DNA of 64,000 nt from Brassica napus (taxonomy: Eukaryota; Streptophyta; Magnoliopsida; Brassicales; Brassicaceae), in contig NC_063436.1 of the NCBI RefSeq assembly GCF_020379485.1, positions 29,076,423 through 29,140,422 on the forward strand, read 5' to 3'. Under the pieces are notes generated by a model. The model made no database searches. It was not told the origin of the DNA and saw nothing but the letters and a program-made list of their open reading frames with translations. Numbering within the stretch: the stretch's first letter is position 1; every line of letters begins with the position of its first letter. A program made the position numbers and the translations under genes. Below are positions 45,104-55,698 of this stretch, one piece after another.

Positions 45104-48100
45104 TTAGTACTTCACAAGTCCAGCACCTTGAGCTTTTCCAATAATTGACTCTATGGCTCCATCAAATAGATTAAAGTGTTTTGCAACTGCAAAACCTGAA
45201 AACATACCATCCACTGCAGCACTTACAATCCCACCAGCATATCCAGCTCCTTCACCAACTGGGTATAAGCCTTTCAAGCTCGTGCTCTCGTACGTCTCAT
45301 TGCTTCGAGGTATCCGAACAGGAGAGCTAGTTCTTGTCTGGCTCAAAAAAAAAAAGTTGAAAACATTGTTACCTCTTGTCTGAAAACTAGACTGATTCAG
45401 AACAAGTTATATATATAATATTTATACCTCTACGCCGTGGAGAAGTGCTTCCTCTGAGATGAACCCCGGTAACTGAAAGTTCAAGTGTTAGAGAGAAAAT
45501 AGAAGCTATGGATTTATTTTTATTGCAATGTGAAAATATTTAACCAACCTCTTTTTCAAACATAGAGAGAGACTGTCGCAGAGAATCTGTGATATGAGCA
45601 GGAAACAGTTCATGCAGGTTTGCAGACTTCACTCCTAATCTATAGCTTGATGAAGGCAAAGGTGTTTCTGTATAACAGCACAAGAATAAACAAATCACCT
45701 AAAACAAACCAAAACACGTGACAATAAAATGAGAATTAAGTATTAAGGAAACTGGTGTTTACCAGATAACTTGCTTTGTAGAAAATCAGTAACCCTTTGT
45801 ACAGGAACTGTAAAGTCGCCACCACCCATTATAGCCGCTCTTCTTTCAAACTCTCTCTAAAGAAAAGCAAAAGATCAATTGAGAAGTATTGAATAAAGCA
45901 GAAACGTAGTAATCTGTCTTGATACCTGAAACTCAATCCCAGCTAAGGGTCCAGTAAGATTGAGAAGATCAAAGTCTTTTGCTGAGACTGTGACGACTAG
46001 TGCAGCATTGGCCCACTTGGATGAACGGCGAGAGAATGACATGCCATTGATGCAGAGTTCGTTTGGGTTTGTGCTGGTGAGAACAACCTGCAAAATACAT
46101 GGAAACAGTCTTATTCATGATCTCTTTAGAAAAGAAAAATAGCAAGACACTGTAATAAGGAAACTGTACCTGACCACCAGGACACATGCAGAAGGAGTAG
46201 CAACTACGTTTTGACGAAGACTGAGAGACATCCTCGTCTTTATCATTCACGTATTGAACAACCTTATAGTCCGCCACTGGTACTTTGCCTCGTCCTTTAC
46301 GAACTTCACTTGCTAAATCTGAGTACTGCATAGAAAGAGCATCACGACTTCAGCAAATTCATGGGATCTGAATGATACAATGATGATAAATGTAACTTAA
46401 CCAACCTGTATACTATTGATTAGCTCCTGAGGATGCTCAACGCGCAAACCAACCTGGTCCACACAAACGTATGATGAAACCAAGCCAGAGAATATACTCA
46501 CAACATATGTTATATAACAAAACTTACTGCAAAATCTTTTGGAGTCAGCTCCACATTACGAGAAAGAAGCATCTCATATGTGTCACGTGCTGAGTGACCA
46601 ACTGCAAGAACAACTGCATCGAATTTTAAATCCTGGGAGCTACTCTGCAATTTGTCTGCTGAATCCGAAACTCTGACTCCAACAACACGAGAATCCTCCA
46701 CCAAGAGATCGTCTACACGAGTCCCAAACTTGATATTCACCTAATCAAGCAAATGCAATTAAAGAGGAGCACACAAAAGTAACGAGGCTTTTATCAATCT
46801 AACTGTTTTTGAACTTACTCCTGCGCTTTGAAGATAATGTCTGAAATTACGAAGCAACGGAATTAACTTGTCTGTTCCTAGATGAGGCTTTCCATTGACC
46901 AGTATATTATCAGGAGCACCAAAACGAACCAACGTCTTCAACACCTGCAACAATCGAAAGATACGGTCACATGTTACTCAAAAGTGAACCGTGCTTGTTT
47001 AAGCAACTAAGAGTCACAGAATCCTAACCGCTAAAACAGTAGCACTGTTCTTCCCTATTCGAGTAACAAGCTTTCCATCACTCCAAGTACCTGCACCACC
47101 CTGCGTTGCATAAGTGCTAAACTATATGACTTTGACAATAACAAACTAGTAACAGGCTTAAGAGAAGAAGTATTATTTTCAAACCTCGCCAAAGCAGAAG
47201 TTACTCTCCATATCCAAGATCTTACGAACTACCAAAGCGCCTATATCACGTCCCCTTTCTTCCACTGCTTGTCCTCTCTCAATCAATGTCACATCTGCAC
47301 CAAACTCTGCAAGAACAAGAGCTGCAAACAAACCAGACGGACCACCACCCACAACTGCGACTCTCGGTTTGCTTCTTCCTCCTCCTCCATTGCCGTTGAT
47401 AACCACAGGTTCATGCTCTCCAGCTGCTGCATCACTATTGACTCTTCTACACTCGTTAACTACACTGATCAAGTCACCAGAAACGGTCTTCTCGGGAGAG
47501 ATATGTTCAACAAGCCCAAGCTTGGGCTCTAACCGGAATATAAAATCATGAGCACGAGGCTCTAACTCAAGAAGCGTCTTCACATCCAAGTCCACAGTAT
47601 ACACAAACTTAGCTTCTTTCAGAATCTAAACAAAAAAAAAGATGAAAACTTTCACTCACTTAAACTATACCCACAACACTGAATCAAACCGTCACAATAC
47701 CTTCCTAGCGTCAAAAGACTTTCTCACCACAGTAAACGCTTCTTCTGGCAACATTGAAGCAACCTGAAAGAATCCACAAGAGATACCATTTCATATAATT
47801 ATATAAAGTTTCGAACTTTTCATATAAAGTTTGGAACTTTTCCACCGGAGGAACTCACCGGAAACTCGATAACTTTAGCGATGGCTTGAAGCAGCCCTTC
47901 AGAGATTCCGAGAGAATCTTTACCAGGGTCGTCACCGACGGGGACTCCGAGCTTAGAGAGACGCCAGACTCCTTCGAGCTTGTTCTTAACCTTTGCCGCA
48001 GCTTCCTTCTGCTCTGTTCTCAGCTTCTTCCTCTCGGAAGGGTATCTCCGCTTCCCGGTTCGCTTCGCGGCGCAGAGGATACGGTTTGTTTGGGTACGTG

Positions 48101-48194
48101 GATATGAGAGTACTGGTCTTGGATGAGGAATTCGCAGCTCATTGCTGATAGATGAGATGAATGAAGGAGTGAAGAGAGTTTGGGAGAGAGACAT
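45104..48194 (-). CDS. PDE327: Plastid FAD/NAD(P)-binding oxidoreductase (PDE327-like)
   Basis: Thirteen exons (48194-47859, 47763-47701, 47625-47185, 47100-47029, 46944-46819, 46740-46528, 46453-46406, 46325-46170, 46087-45926, 45856-45763, 45667-45549, 45472-45428, 45337-45104) join in frame to 702 aa. Residues 1-50 are Ser/Thr/Pro/Arg-rich, a chloroplast transit peptide. The dinucleotide fold begins near 222 (VAVVGGGPSGLFAALVLAEF) with GxGxxG and the ERG acidic end. GGAGTWSDGKL follows, then DAVVLAVGHSARDTYEML. The C-terminus has the flavoprotein motif GLYPVGEGAGYAGGIVSAAVDG. From memory the A. thaliana orthologue AT4G30720 is PIGMENT DEFECTIVE 327. The substrate is unknown. An upstream in-frame ATG at 48203 adds three residues; I prefer MSLSQTLF. 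Confidence 0.9.
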
Positions 48195-48529
48195 AACGCA
48201 CAAGCTCTCTGTTTGTTTCTGTTCCGAAGAGTTATCTATCCTATCGTTTTAAAATTGAATTCACTCGAGTCCGGTTACTATGATTGGTGTCCAAACCGGT
48301 TTGTTTGGTCTGGTTCGATTTTGATCTGGTTTAAGGTTCTGATATTAAGTTTTTTGTTTTGTTTTGTCTATGACACGAATCTTTTTCTATATGAAATAAA
48401 ATGATCATTCTATTATTCCATAAATATATAATTTGAAATAATATTTACTACAATTTCATTTCATTTTTCGTATTATCAAAAAAAAATCTATTACATGTTT
48501 ATTATTTACAGGTGAATACCATTTTGTAT
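48195..48529. other. Upstream region of the PDE327-like gene
   Basis: No coding sequence is visible. The first 100 bp is presumably leader and promoter. Confidence 0.5.
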
Positions 48530-48831
48530 GGGCAAATCTCCAAAATAGCACATTTCTAAGTTTATATCACAAAAATAGCATTCAAAAACTAAAATGACCA
48601 AAATAGCATTTTATCTTTTGAAAAATTTAATTTTTTTTATTTTTCAAAATTTGAAATCTTATCCCCAAAACCTCACTTCTCAACTCTAAACCCTAAAACC
48701 TAAACTCTAAACCCTAAACCCTAAATTCTAAACCCTAAACCCCACCCCTTGAATGCTATTTTTGTGACTTTTGGCCTTGATTGCTAGTTTGAGAACAAAA
48801 ACTTTATTTAGTGCTATTTTGGTCTTTTTCT
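48530..48831. mobile_element. MULE-like MITE with internal telomere-like repeats, 10-bp TSD
   Basis: Both flanks are CATTTTGTAT (48520-48529, 48832-48841). The ends GGGCAAATCTCCAAAATAGCAC and, reverse complemented, GAGAAAAAGACCAAAATAGCAC are imperfect inverted repeats. 'aaaatagcattcaa' motifs recur in both orientations inside. 9-10 bp target duplications suggest a Mutator-like element. The centre (about 48662-48742) has repeated CCCTAAA/CTCTAAA/ACCTAAA units. Confidence 0.72.
48660..48742 (+). repeat. Degenerate interstitial telomere-like repeat array
   Basis: About ten imperfect 7-mers of the plant telomere unit CCCTAAA occur in a row (for example ccctaaaccctaaa), within the MITE. Confidence 0.75.
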
Positions 48832-48841
48832 CATTTTGTAT

Positions 48842-49927
48842 TTGCTTAGTGAAATACAGACCATGTAACATAATACTTTTGTAGAACTGTGTGACATAAA
48901 TAACATGTAACAGACCAAACATTCTCCCATGACATAAATAACACTTTATCTGAATTTAACTTCCACTAGGATAAGACCTGCGTCTTGCGCAGGGTAAATT
49001 TATATGAAAATTATTTAAGAAATATCGTATGGAAAATAAATTTATATTATTGATCGAATTAATATTTGGCCCTTAAACAATTTTTTAAAACTTTTTTTGT
49101 TAACTACATAATTTGTTTACTAATGAACTGGTCCTATTTTTAAAAATATTTTAAGACAAAAAATTATTTATCACATAAAAACCTAACGTTTAAGCCGAAG
49201 AATCTCATGCCTACTATTTCGTTACAATGAAACTATGTCAGCTCCATTTTATATCATGATTTAGCAATTTAAAAGTTAATTATGGTTATGAGAAGTTTAC
49301 GTTCACTTGTCAATACTATATATCTTCAATATTTTTCTCATTTTTGTGTCATTTTAGTTATTTGCATTCAAGTTACGTGACAACTCATCATGACACTTTT
49401 TTAATTAGTACAAACTACAGGTTCTAAACTTTTTAAATGTTTCTCTATTAATATATAGGGGATGTTAAACCATTGATCATTAATTTTTACATAATAATTT
49501 TAACAGTTTTAGTAATTTTGTCATTTTTAAAAATTCAAAATATAACATATACGAAAAAATCTATATTTTAATTTCATAGCTAATTTGATTGTTTAATTTA
49601 TTTTAATAATATAAAATTAAACAAAAGCAATGGATGGGATATAAATTGCTATCAAATCTTTATTATTAGAATCATTAATTGTCATATATATATTAGTCAT
49701 ATTTGGTAATTCCGTAGGTTTTATTTAAGGAAAGAAAATAAAATAGTAATTGTACACTTTAATTAATTGTATGATTAGTTTAATGAAAAGTATAATATAT
49801 ACTTAATTGGACCAACATATTTTCTAAGGATTCTGAATTTCATTTTGGTGATGACACGTGGCTACACTTAAAGGTTGTAATGTTTCTCAATTAATATATA
49901 ATGGATTTGTCTTTTGAATCTTTGTTG
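48842..49927. other. AT-rich spacer, largely presumed Helitron body
   Basis: Apart from the Helitron 3' end at 48966-48993 no feature is recognised; no coding frame. Confidence 0.4.
48966..48993 (-). mobile_element. Helitron 3' terminus
   Basis: Minus strand: hairpin CCTGCG-CAAGA-CGCAGG, 7 nt, CTAG then T. The body extends to higher coordinates. Confidence 0.62.
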
Positions 49928-50021
49928 ACCATTTTCGATTTTTGTAAATGTCATCTTTGCAGAGAGGCTATGCTAATCTTATTTGTATTGTTCCAATTTC
50001 AACGGATGCACCGGAAGAAAC
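49928..50021 (-). pseudogene. U6 snRNA pseudogene
   Basis: The minus strand carries most U6 landmarks: GCATCCGTTGAAATTGGAAC (U6: ACATCCGATAAAATTGGAAC), AATACAAATAAGATTAGCAT, TGCAAAGATGACA and AATCGAAAATGGTC, in order and at U6 spacing over about 94 nt. The ACAGAGA box is changed (ACAAATA). The 5' stem-loop is degraded, and I see no upstream sequence element or -30 TATA typical of plant U6 promoters. It is a retroposed or decayed copy. Confidence 0.8.
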
Positions 50022-50355
50022 TTGTTTTTTTCTTCTTGTTATCATCATGTGATCATTAACTAACCGATTTGCAGATGCCAGCATTTAGTACTCAACATTC
50101 AAATATATTGGCTTGTTTGTCAAGTTAAAAAAACTCCAACTCTCAGCCCTAAAATCGAAGGCTTCGCAACAGAATTACATTACCAAACTAGTTACAGATA
50201 TATACAATATAGTTACATAAATACCAATTGTTTATCTACCCTATAAAATCTAAAAACAACAAAAATTCCCATATCTTCAAGAGGCTACGAATCTGGTTAG
50301 TATCTCCTTCATGTTGTCTATGGCAATATCACATTTTGTATCAAAATATTTATGA

Positions 50356-50820
50356 TCATGAGGCCATAGAAATGGCTAATGGCATCTCACTTTCATGTGA
50401 ACCAACACTTGAGGTTGACATTCGTTTCTTTGATTGGTTCCCTTCCATGGACACTAGAACTTGGCCTTGTGGATGAGCTATATCCTCTGGATCATCATTA
50501 TCAAGAGGCTCTAATGATTTTTCGGGAGGGTCAAGATCAGATGGCATGGTCTCTCTGTTCGCGGTGTTATCATTACCACCGGATCCAATGACCATCCTAA
50601 ATCCAAAAGTGCGTGAAATGATGCGGTATACAAAGGTTAGAATCCAAAAGAACCAAGGGAGACAAACAAAGAAAATGCCAAGGTAAGAGAGCCATATTGG
50701 AGGGTAAGGTAGGATTGTGTATGCAATCAGACAACCGCCTCCGACAGCTATGGACAAGAAAAGAAACAAGGTAATGAGACAGATGAATGCCCTCCCCGCC
50801 TGTGGATCTGGCACAGGCAT
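50356..50820 (-). CDS. Small two-helix membrane protein, unknown
   Basis: 154 aa from the ATG at 50820 (a longer frame begins upstream at TTG). Two membrane helices are clear: AFICLITLFLFLSIAVGGGCLIAYTIL (about 11-37) and WLSYLGIFFVCLPWFFWILTFVYRI (about 43-67), separated by PYPP. The remaining 85 residues are hydrophilic, Asp/Glu/Pro- and Ser-rich, ending SHESEMPLAISMAS. No signal peptide apart from helix 1. Family not recognised. The frame is single-exon and keeps a tidy start, helices and tail, so I regard it as real. Confidence 0.75.
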   Translation of the reverse strand: MPVPDPQAGRAFICLITLFLFLSIAVGGGCLIAYTILPYPPIWLSYLGIFFVCLPWFFWILTFVYRIISRTFGFRMVIGSGGNDNTANRETMPSDLDPPEKSLEPLDNDDPEDIAHPQGQVLVSMEGNQSKKRMSTSSVGSHESEMPLAISMAS

Positions 50821-51753
50821 TATTGATCTCAAAGATGAAGAAGGATCAACAATGAACGTTTAAGGGTACTACTATATCATCCTCCATTTAATTACAAGGT
50901 TGATATGTTGAGGATGATCAGCTTGAACCAAGGATAAACCGAATAAATCACACACAAACGAAAAAATAGCGTTGAGAAGAAAGAAACCACAAGAGGATAT
51001 CTTTTGTTTGTGTGCGACTTATAATTTGACAAGAATAGCCATTAGTCATTGGCCAATCCATAAGAGAGGGACGTCCGTAGATGAAGGACCTATAACATTG
51101 AATTATTGTTGGATCAAAATCATTTTAAATATTTTTGCAATCTTAATTAATTAGATGATATGTTTTTATGTGTACGAATAAACTTATATAAATACCAATT
51201 AAGATGAAATGCGACGAAATTTAGTTTATCATCAAAATACAAAAAAAAGTATTCTAGTTATGGAGATTTGTTTTCTATATTCAAATATTGGACGTGACAA
51301 AGATGATAGTTCTTGCAATTATACACATTCGAAATATATGTTTACTAAAATAATCAAGAATTAAGAATGAGTATGTTCCAGTTTTGTATTTTTGTAAGTT
51401 GATCTCTAGTTATTTGATAATATGTGTTTGTTAACATTCAAAGCATATACTAAGAAAATGTATCACTTTTAACCGATTTTTTTGAAGTCTTGTTTCATCT
51501 TCAAAGCTTCAACTACAATTAGAATGAAAATTTAAGATTGGAACCAATACTATTTTTCATTCAAAAAGTTTTTAAAGCTTCAATGCTTGCACTTTTTATC
51601 TTGTTCAACTTTTGACAAATACTGGAAAGTTGATTTCATTTGTGTAGGATTAAGATAAGATTGTAATTAATTTAAGTTAGATTACCATAAGTGGCTTAAA
51701 GAAACATTGTTGACATAGTGACCACAAAAATGGCAAGTTAATTTAGGCAGTGA
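50821..51753. other. Intergenic, no gene seen
   Basis: The first 150 bp is probably the promoter of the small membrane protein; the rest is AT-rich with no motif recognised. Confidence 0.5.
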
Positions 51754-51769
51754 AGAGAGAAACACTTGG

Positions 51770-52638
51770 TGGAGAACAGAGAGAGAAAGCAGATCTGGGT
51801 TTTGGACCCGGCGTACGGCCGGCGCGTGAGCGTCCGTGCCGTCGCCGGAGTCCATTTTCTTTTGGTTAAAAACGTTCCCCGGCTTCTTTTTCACCTTCTC
51901 TTCCTGTTCGTTTTGTCGGAGCTCTGTCCAGTTCCCATCCGGGGTGGTCAACTCGGGGAGTGAACAGACACACGTGGTGGCGCGGTGGCTGGAGTAACGA
52001 CGCGACTGGGTTAAGGGTGAGGTGGGGTGAGGTCGGTTTGTCAGATTAGGTTTTCCCGGGAGGTGGAGGCTTCTACAGATCCACTGCCGCCGGTCTAGTT
52101 TCCGGGAGGCGGAGGCTTCGTTAGCTCCGCTTTCGCCGGCTCCAGTTTCCGGGGGGTGAAGGTGTTCTTTGCCTTGCACCGCCGGCTTTTAGTCTCCTAG
52201 GGTTGTTAGGGTTTGTTTTTTATCCTTGGTTTTTGCGGTTTCGGTTTGGTCTAGTTGGAGGAGTTCTCGTCGGAAGACGATCGAAGCTATCCGATGTTGA
52301 AGGTTTGGTTGTGCCGGCGAAGCTTCCTCCCAGTTCCGGCGACGAAAGGAGACGGATGAGATCTCGGATTACCGATTGACTCTCTCCACTATTGGGAACT
52401 CGCGGTTGGAAGCGTTTGCGGCGTTGAAGTTTGGAAGTCAGTGAGTGTCGGTTCTGCCGGTGGATCGCTGGGTTGATCACCGGTGGTGGCTGGAAGCGGG
52501 GGCACGCCGTGAGCGAACGGCGGCGCCGTTTTAGTTTCTCTCTAGGGTTTCGTTTTGGTAGGCCTTGGGCCTTTGTTTGTAATTCTGGGCTTGGCCCATT
52601 AAGTTATAAAATCATCTATTGACGGAAAAAAAAAAAAA
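51770..52638 (+). mobile_element. GC-rich non-autonomous retroposon with poly(A) and 16-bp TSD
   Basis: A perfect 16-bp direct repeat AGAGAGAAACACTTGG flanks the segment (51754-51769, 52639-52654). The right end is a pure A run (about 52626-52638) preceded by 'atctattgacgg'. The body is unusually GC-rich for this intergenic DNA and holds no reverse transcriptase. Three imperfect repeats of 'tttccgggaggcggaggctt' type lie between 52055 and 52160. Minus-strand frames across it are by-products of the GC content. It may be a LINE-derived or SINE-like family, or a retroposed non-coding RNA. Confidence 0.78.
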
Positions 52639-53022
52639 AGAGAGAAACACTTGGCAAATTCTCTACCTATAGCCGTCACAAGAATAAGCAAATACGGGAC
52701 CCACCCAATATATACTGGCTGTTCGCCAGCGATAACCGTAAAATGACTAAAGTAGTCCTCTATTCAACGGCACAAGCGGTGGATAATTTGGGAATTTTCA
52801 CTCTTCAAATAACAATAGCGCGTGGCGTTACAGTCGCGGGAAACACGCGTCGAGGAGAATCCTCTTTTTTTTCAATCAATCGATCTCTTATTAATTTCTA
52901 GGGTTTGCTGATTGATAATCAATCAATCCTCTGTGAAAGATTCCGACTTTTGTTTCCTTCTTCGTGATTTCGCGAGCTGATTGACTTATCCGATTTTGGG
53001 TTTCGAAGTGATTCGTGTTTGG

Positions 53023-55200
53023 ATGGTGGAAATGAGGAGATCGGAGTCTGAATTGTCGGCGAAGCGCCGAGCTGAGTTTCCGGTGAAATTGGAGATCGTG
53101 GAGGATGATTTGGAAGAAGAGCACGCTCCTCTCAACAAGCGATCTAGGGTTTGTTCTTTCTCTGCGAATTTGATTGTAAAGTTTACTTTTTTTTATGAAA
53201 TTTATTTGCTGAATGGAACGATTTAGTTATGGAGCTCTGGGACTAGCTCGTCGCCAATGGTACCGGCTAAGTATAACCCTCTTGATGAGCCGAGTCCTCT
53301 TGGACTAAGCCTTAGGAAGAGTCCGTCTTTGTTGGATTTGATTCAGATGAGGCTAACGCAGAGTGGTGACTCAAAAGCTGAAACGATGCAAACAGCGGGT
53401 GTTAAGAAAGAGAGTAAATGTATCGCTGCTGCTTCAGCTGGAGCGGCGTTAGCTCCAGGGAGTATTGAGAAGCTGAAAGCTTCCAACTTTCCTGCTTCGG
53501 TTTTAAAGATTGGCAAGTGGGAGGTGAGCCTTGAGCAATTTGATTTATGTTTTATGGTTCTGACTTGACAGGGTTCTGTTTTTGATAGTACAAATCAAGG
53601 TATGAAGGTGATTTGGTGGCGAAGTGTTACTTTGCAAAACATAAACTTGTTTGGGAAGTGCTGGAACAAGGTCTCAAGAGTAAAATCGAGATCCAGTGGT
53701 CGGATATTGTGGGTTTAAAGGCAAACTGTCCTGAAGATGGACCTGGAACGTTGACTCTCGTGGTACAATATTCACTCATGCTTTTTTTCATTCACACATC
53801 GTACGCTTTGTTCTGACTCTAATCTCTGATCTCTTTTTTTTTTTTCAGCTTTCTAGGCAGCCTTTATTTTTTCGGGAAACAAACCCACAGCCTAGAAAAC
53901 ATACTTTGTGGCAGGCAACATCAGACTTCACCGATGGCCAAGCCAGCTTGTACAGGTACAGATATATCTTGTGTCCTCTGCTCTTAGGAGGAAACGATTC
54001 GTGTAATTGAAAAAACTTAGCATTTTATGACTGGTCCTAGCTTCACCTGACGATAGTTTCTATGTGATTTGTTAGGAAGCATTTTCTGCAATGTGCTCAA
54101 GGGATAATGAACAAACATTTCGAAAAGCTTGTGCAATGTGATCATCGTCTTTTCCATCTAAGCCGTGAGCCAGAGATAATCATGGACTTTCCCTACTTTG
54201 ATGCTCGGCAATCTATCTTTGAGGATCCAAGTGAATCAAAGGGATATCCTTATGGGAATTTGAATCTTGGCACGGGTCCTTCAATAGCATCTCCCGTTGG
54301 GGCTCAGTCATCATCTGAACATATGTATCTGTCTCACGAAGCACCATCTCCCAGCTCAGGTATTGTGATAACTGCACATTCTAGTTGCTTTCATACCTCC
54401 TTAGGTTTTTTCCATTTTCGCTTTTTGAACCACATTAAGATTGTGTGTTTTCTTTTTCTGCTTGTTTGTTTCATTCATCTCTAGTGATAGATGCTCGCGC
54501 AAATGAAGGAATTGGAGGTGCTGAAGCAGTCAACTCAAGAAACACAACGGATTGTGGTCAGATTGGTCTACACAAAGCTATATCACTGAGTGATTTCCTT
54601 GCAGTTCTCGGTGATTCAAAGAACACTATAGATTCGAATCAGGTTGAAGAAGAAGCTGGGCTGAATCAATCTATGTCAGTGAGTGATTTGGTTGCATTCT
54701 TATCTGATTCAAGAAACATAACTGATTCGAGTCAGATAAAAGTACCTGGATTACAACAATCCATCTCAGTGAGCGATTTTGTTGGACTTCTCTCTGATTC
54801 TGCTGGTGGAAACCATCCAGAACATCTGGAGAAATTCGAGATCTTGAAACAGCAATTGCTAAGTGATAATATCCAGTTCGATACACCAGACGAGAAGTCT
54901 CTCATGCCAAGGGTTAATTCTTTGTTCAACCTCTTGTACAAGGAACCCAACGTCGCTGCAAACTCACAGCTCAATACTGAAGTGTCAGGTGGATTTAAGT
55001 CTGAACTCCATGATCTGAATGGGACAGTGTCTGCCAACAACAACAACAGAGTTCTTGATCCTGCTTCCAGCAGCAAACCACAGGGTATGTTGAGAAAAGA
55101 CTCGTTCAGCGATTTGCTCTTGCACCTCCCCCGAATCACATCCTTGCCGAAGTTCTTGTCCAACATTTCAGAAGAAGATGGTGATGCATATAATAGATAA
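53023..55200 (+). CDS. ASG1-family protein (AT4G30780-like)
   Basis: Six exons (53023-53148, 53227-53523, 53589-53762, 53849-53955, 54076-54359, 54485-55200) give 567 aa. It starts MVEMRRSESELSAKRRAEF; an ATG three codons later is equally possible. The conserved core (about 142-260) reads WEYKSRYEGDLVAKCYFAKH, LVWEVLEQGLKSKIEIQWSD, FTDGQASLYRKHFLQCAQG and HFEKLVQCDHRL, the signature of the plant ASG1 (altered seed germination 1) group, whose biochemical function is unknown. The C-terminal third carries three spaced SxSDFxxxLxDS motifs (about 362, 393, 423) and a related RKDSFSDLLLHLP near the end. A basic NLS-like NKRSR lies at exon 1's end. From memory A. thaliana has AT4G30780 here and ASG1 is its paralogue AT2G24100. 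Confidence 0.88.
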
Positions 55201-55698
55201 TTCTATAGATTCTGCTTTTGTTTTCAGGATTTGGCAAGTATAGAAGCCTGAACTATTAGTTTTTTTTTTTTTTCATGTAAATCAAAAGTCTCTTTTGGTT
55301 ACTAAAACCCCATCATGGATTTGAAGAAACGTGTTTTCAAATATCTAAAACAATGTCTCAAGAGTGGTAGGCATTCCATTATTAATCGTAAACTTTTATT
55401 TTTATATAATTACGTTGTTCTTTTATTACAGCATTAAAAGCAAAGCAGAGTAAGTACAAGGGGATAAGAGATTAAACTAGGAATCTAAGATCAGTGATCA
55501 TCAGCTTTACAGGAAGAAGAAAGATATGGAAATAAAATAGTTAAAAAGGGAGAAATGAAACCCAACACCCACAAAACAAACAAGGGCTGTCCGGTTATTG
55601 ATAGTTATTTGAATAAAAAGTATTTACATCTTCTTTTTGGGAAGGGGAGAGGGGGTTTCTTCCATCACATCTATCTGCCTTAAGAACAAGCAAAGGGA
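55201..55698. other. Convergent 3' flanks of the ASG1-like and ATG11 genes
   Basis: Probably two 3' UTRs facing each other; no further feature recognised. A T-rich tract lies at 55261-55273. Confidence 0.5.

Noticed and set aside
51682..52179. Minus-strand frame of 165 codons
   Set aside because: It lies mostly inside the retroposon and crosses its left target duplication, so it is a by-product of GC-rich DNA.
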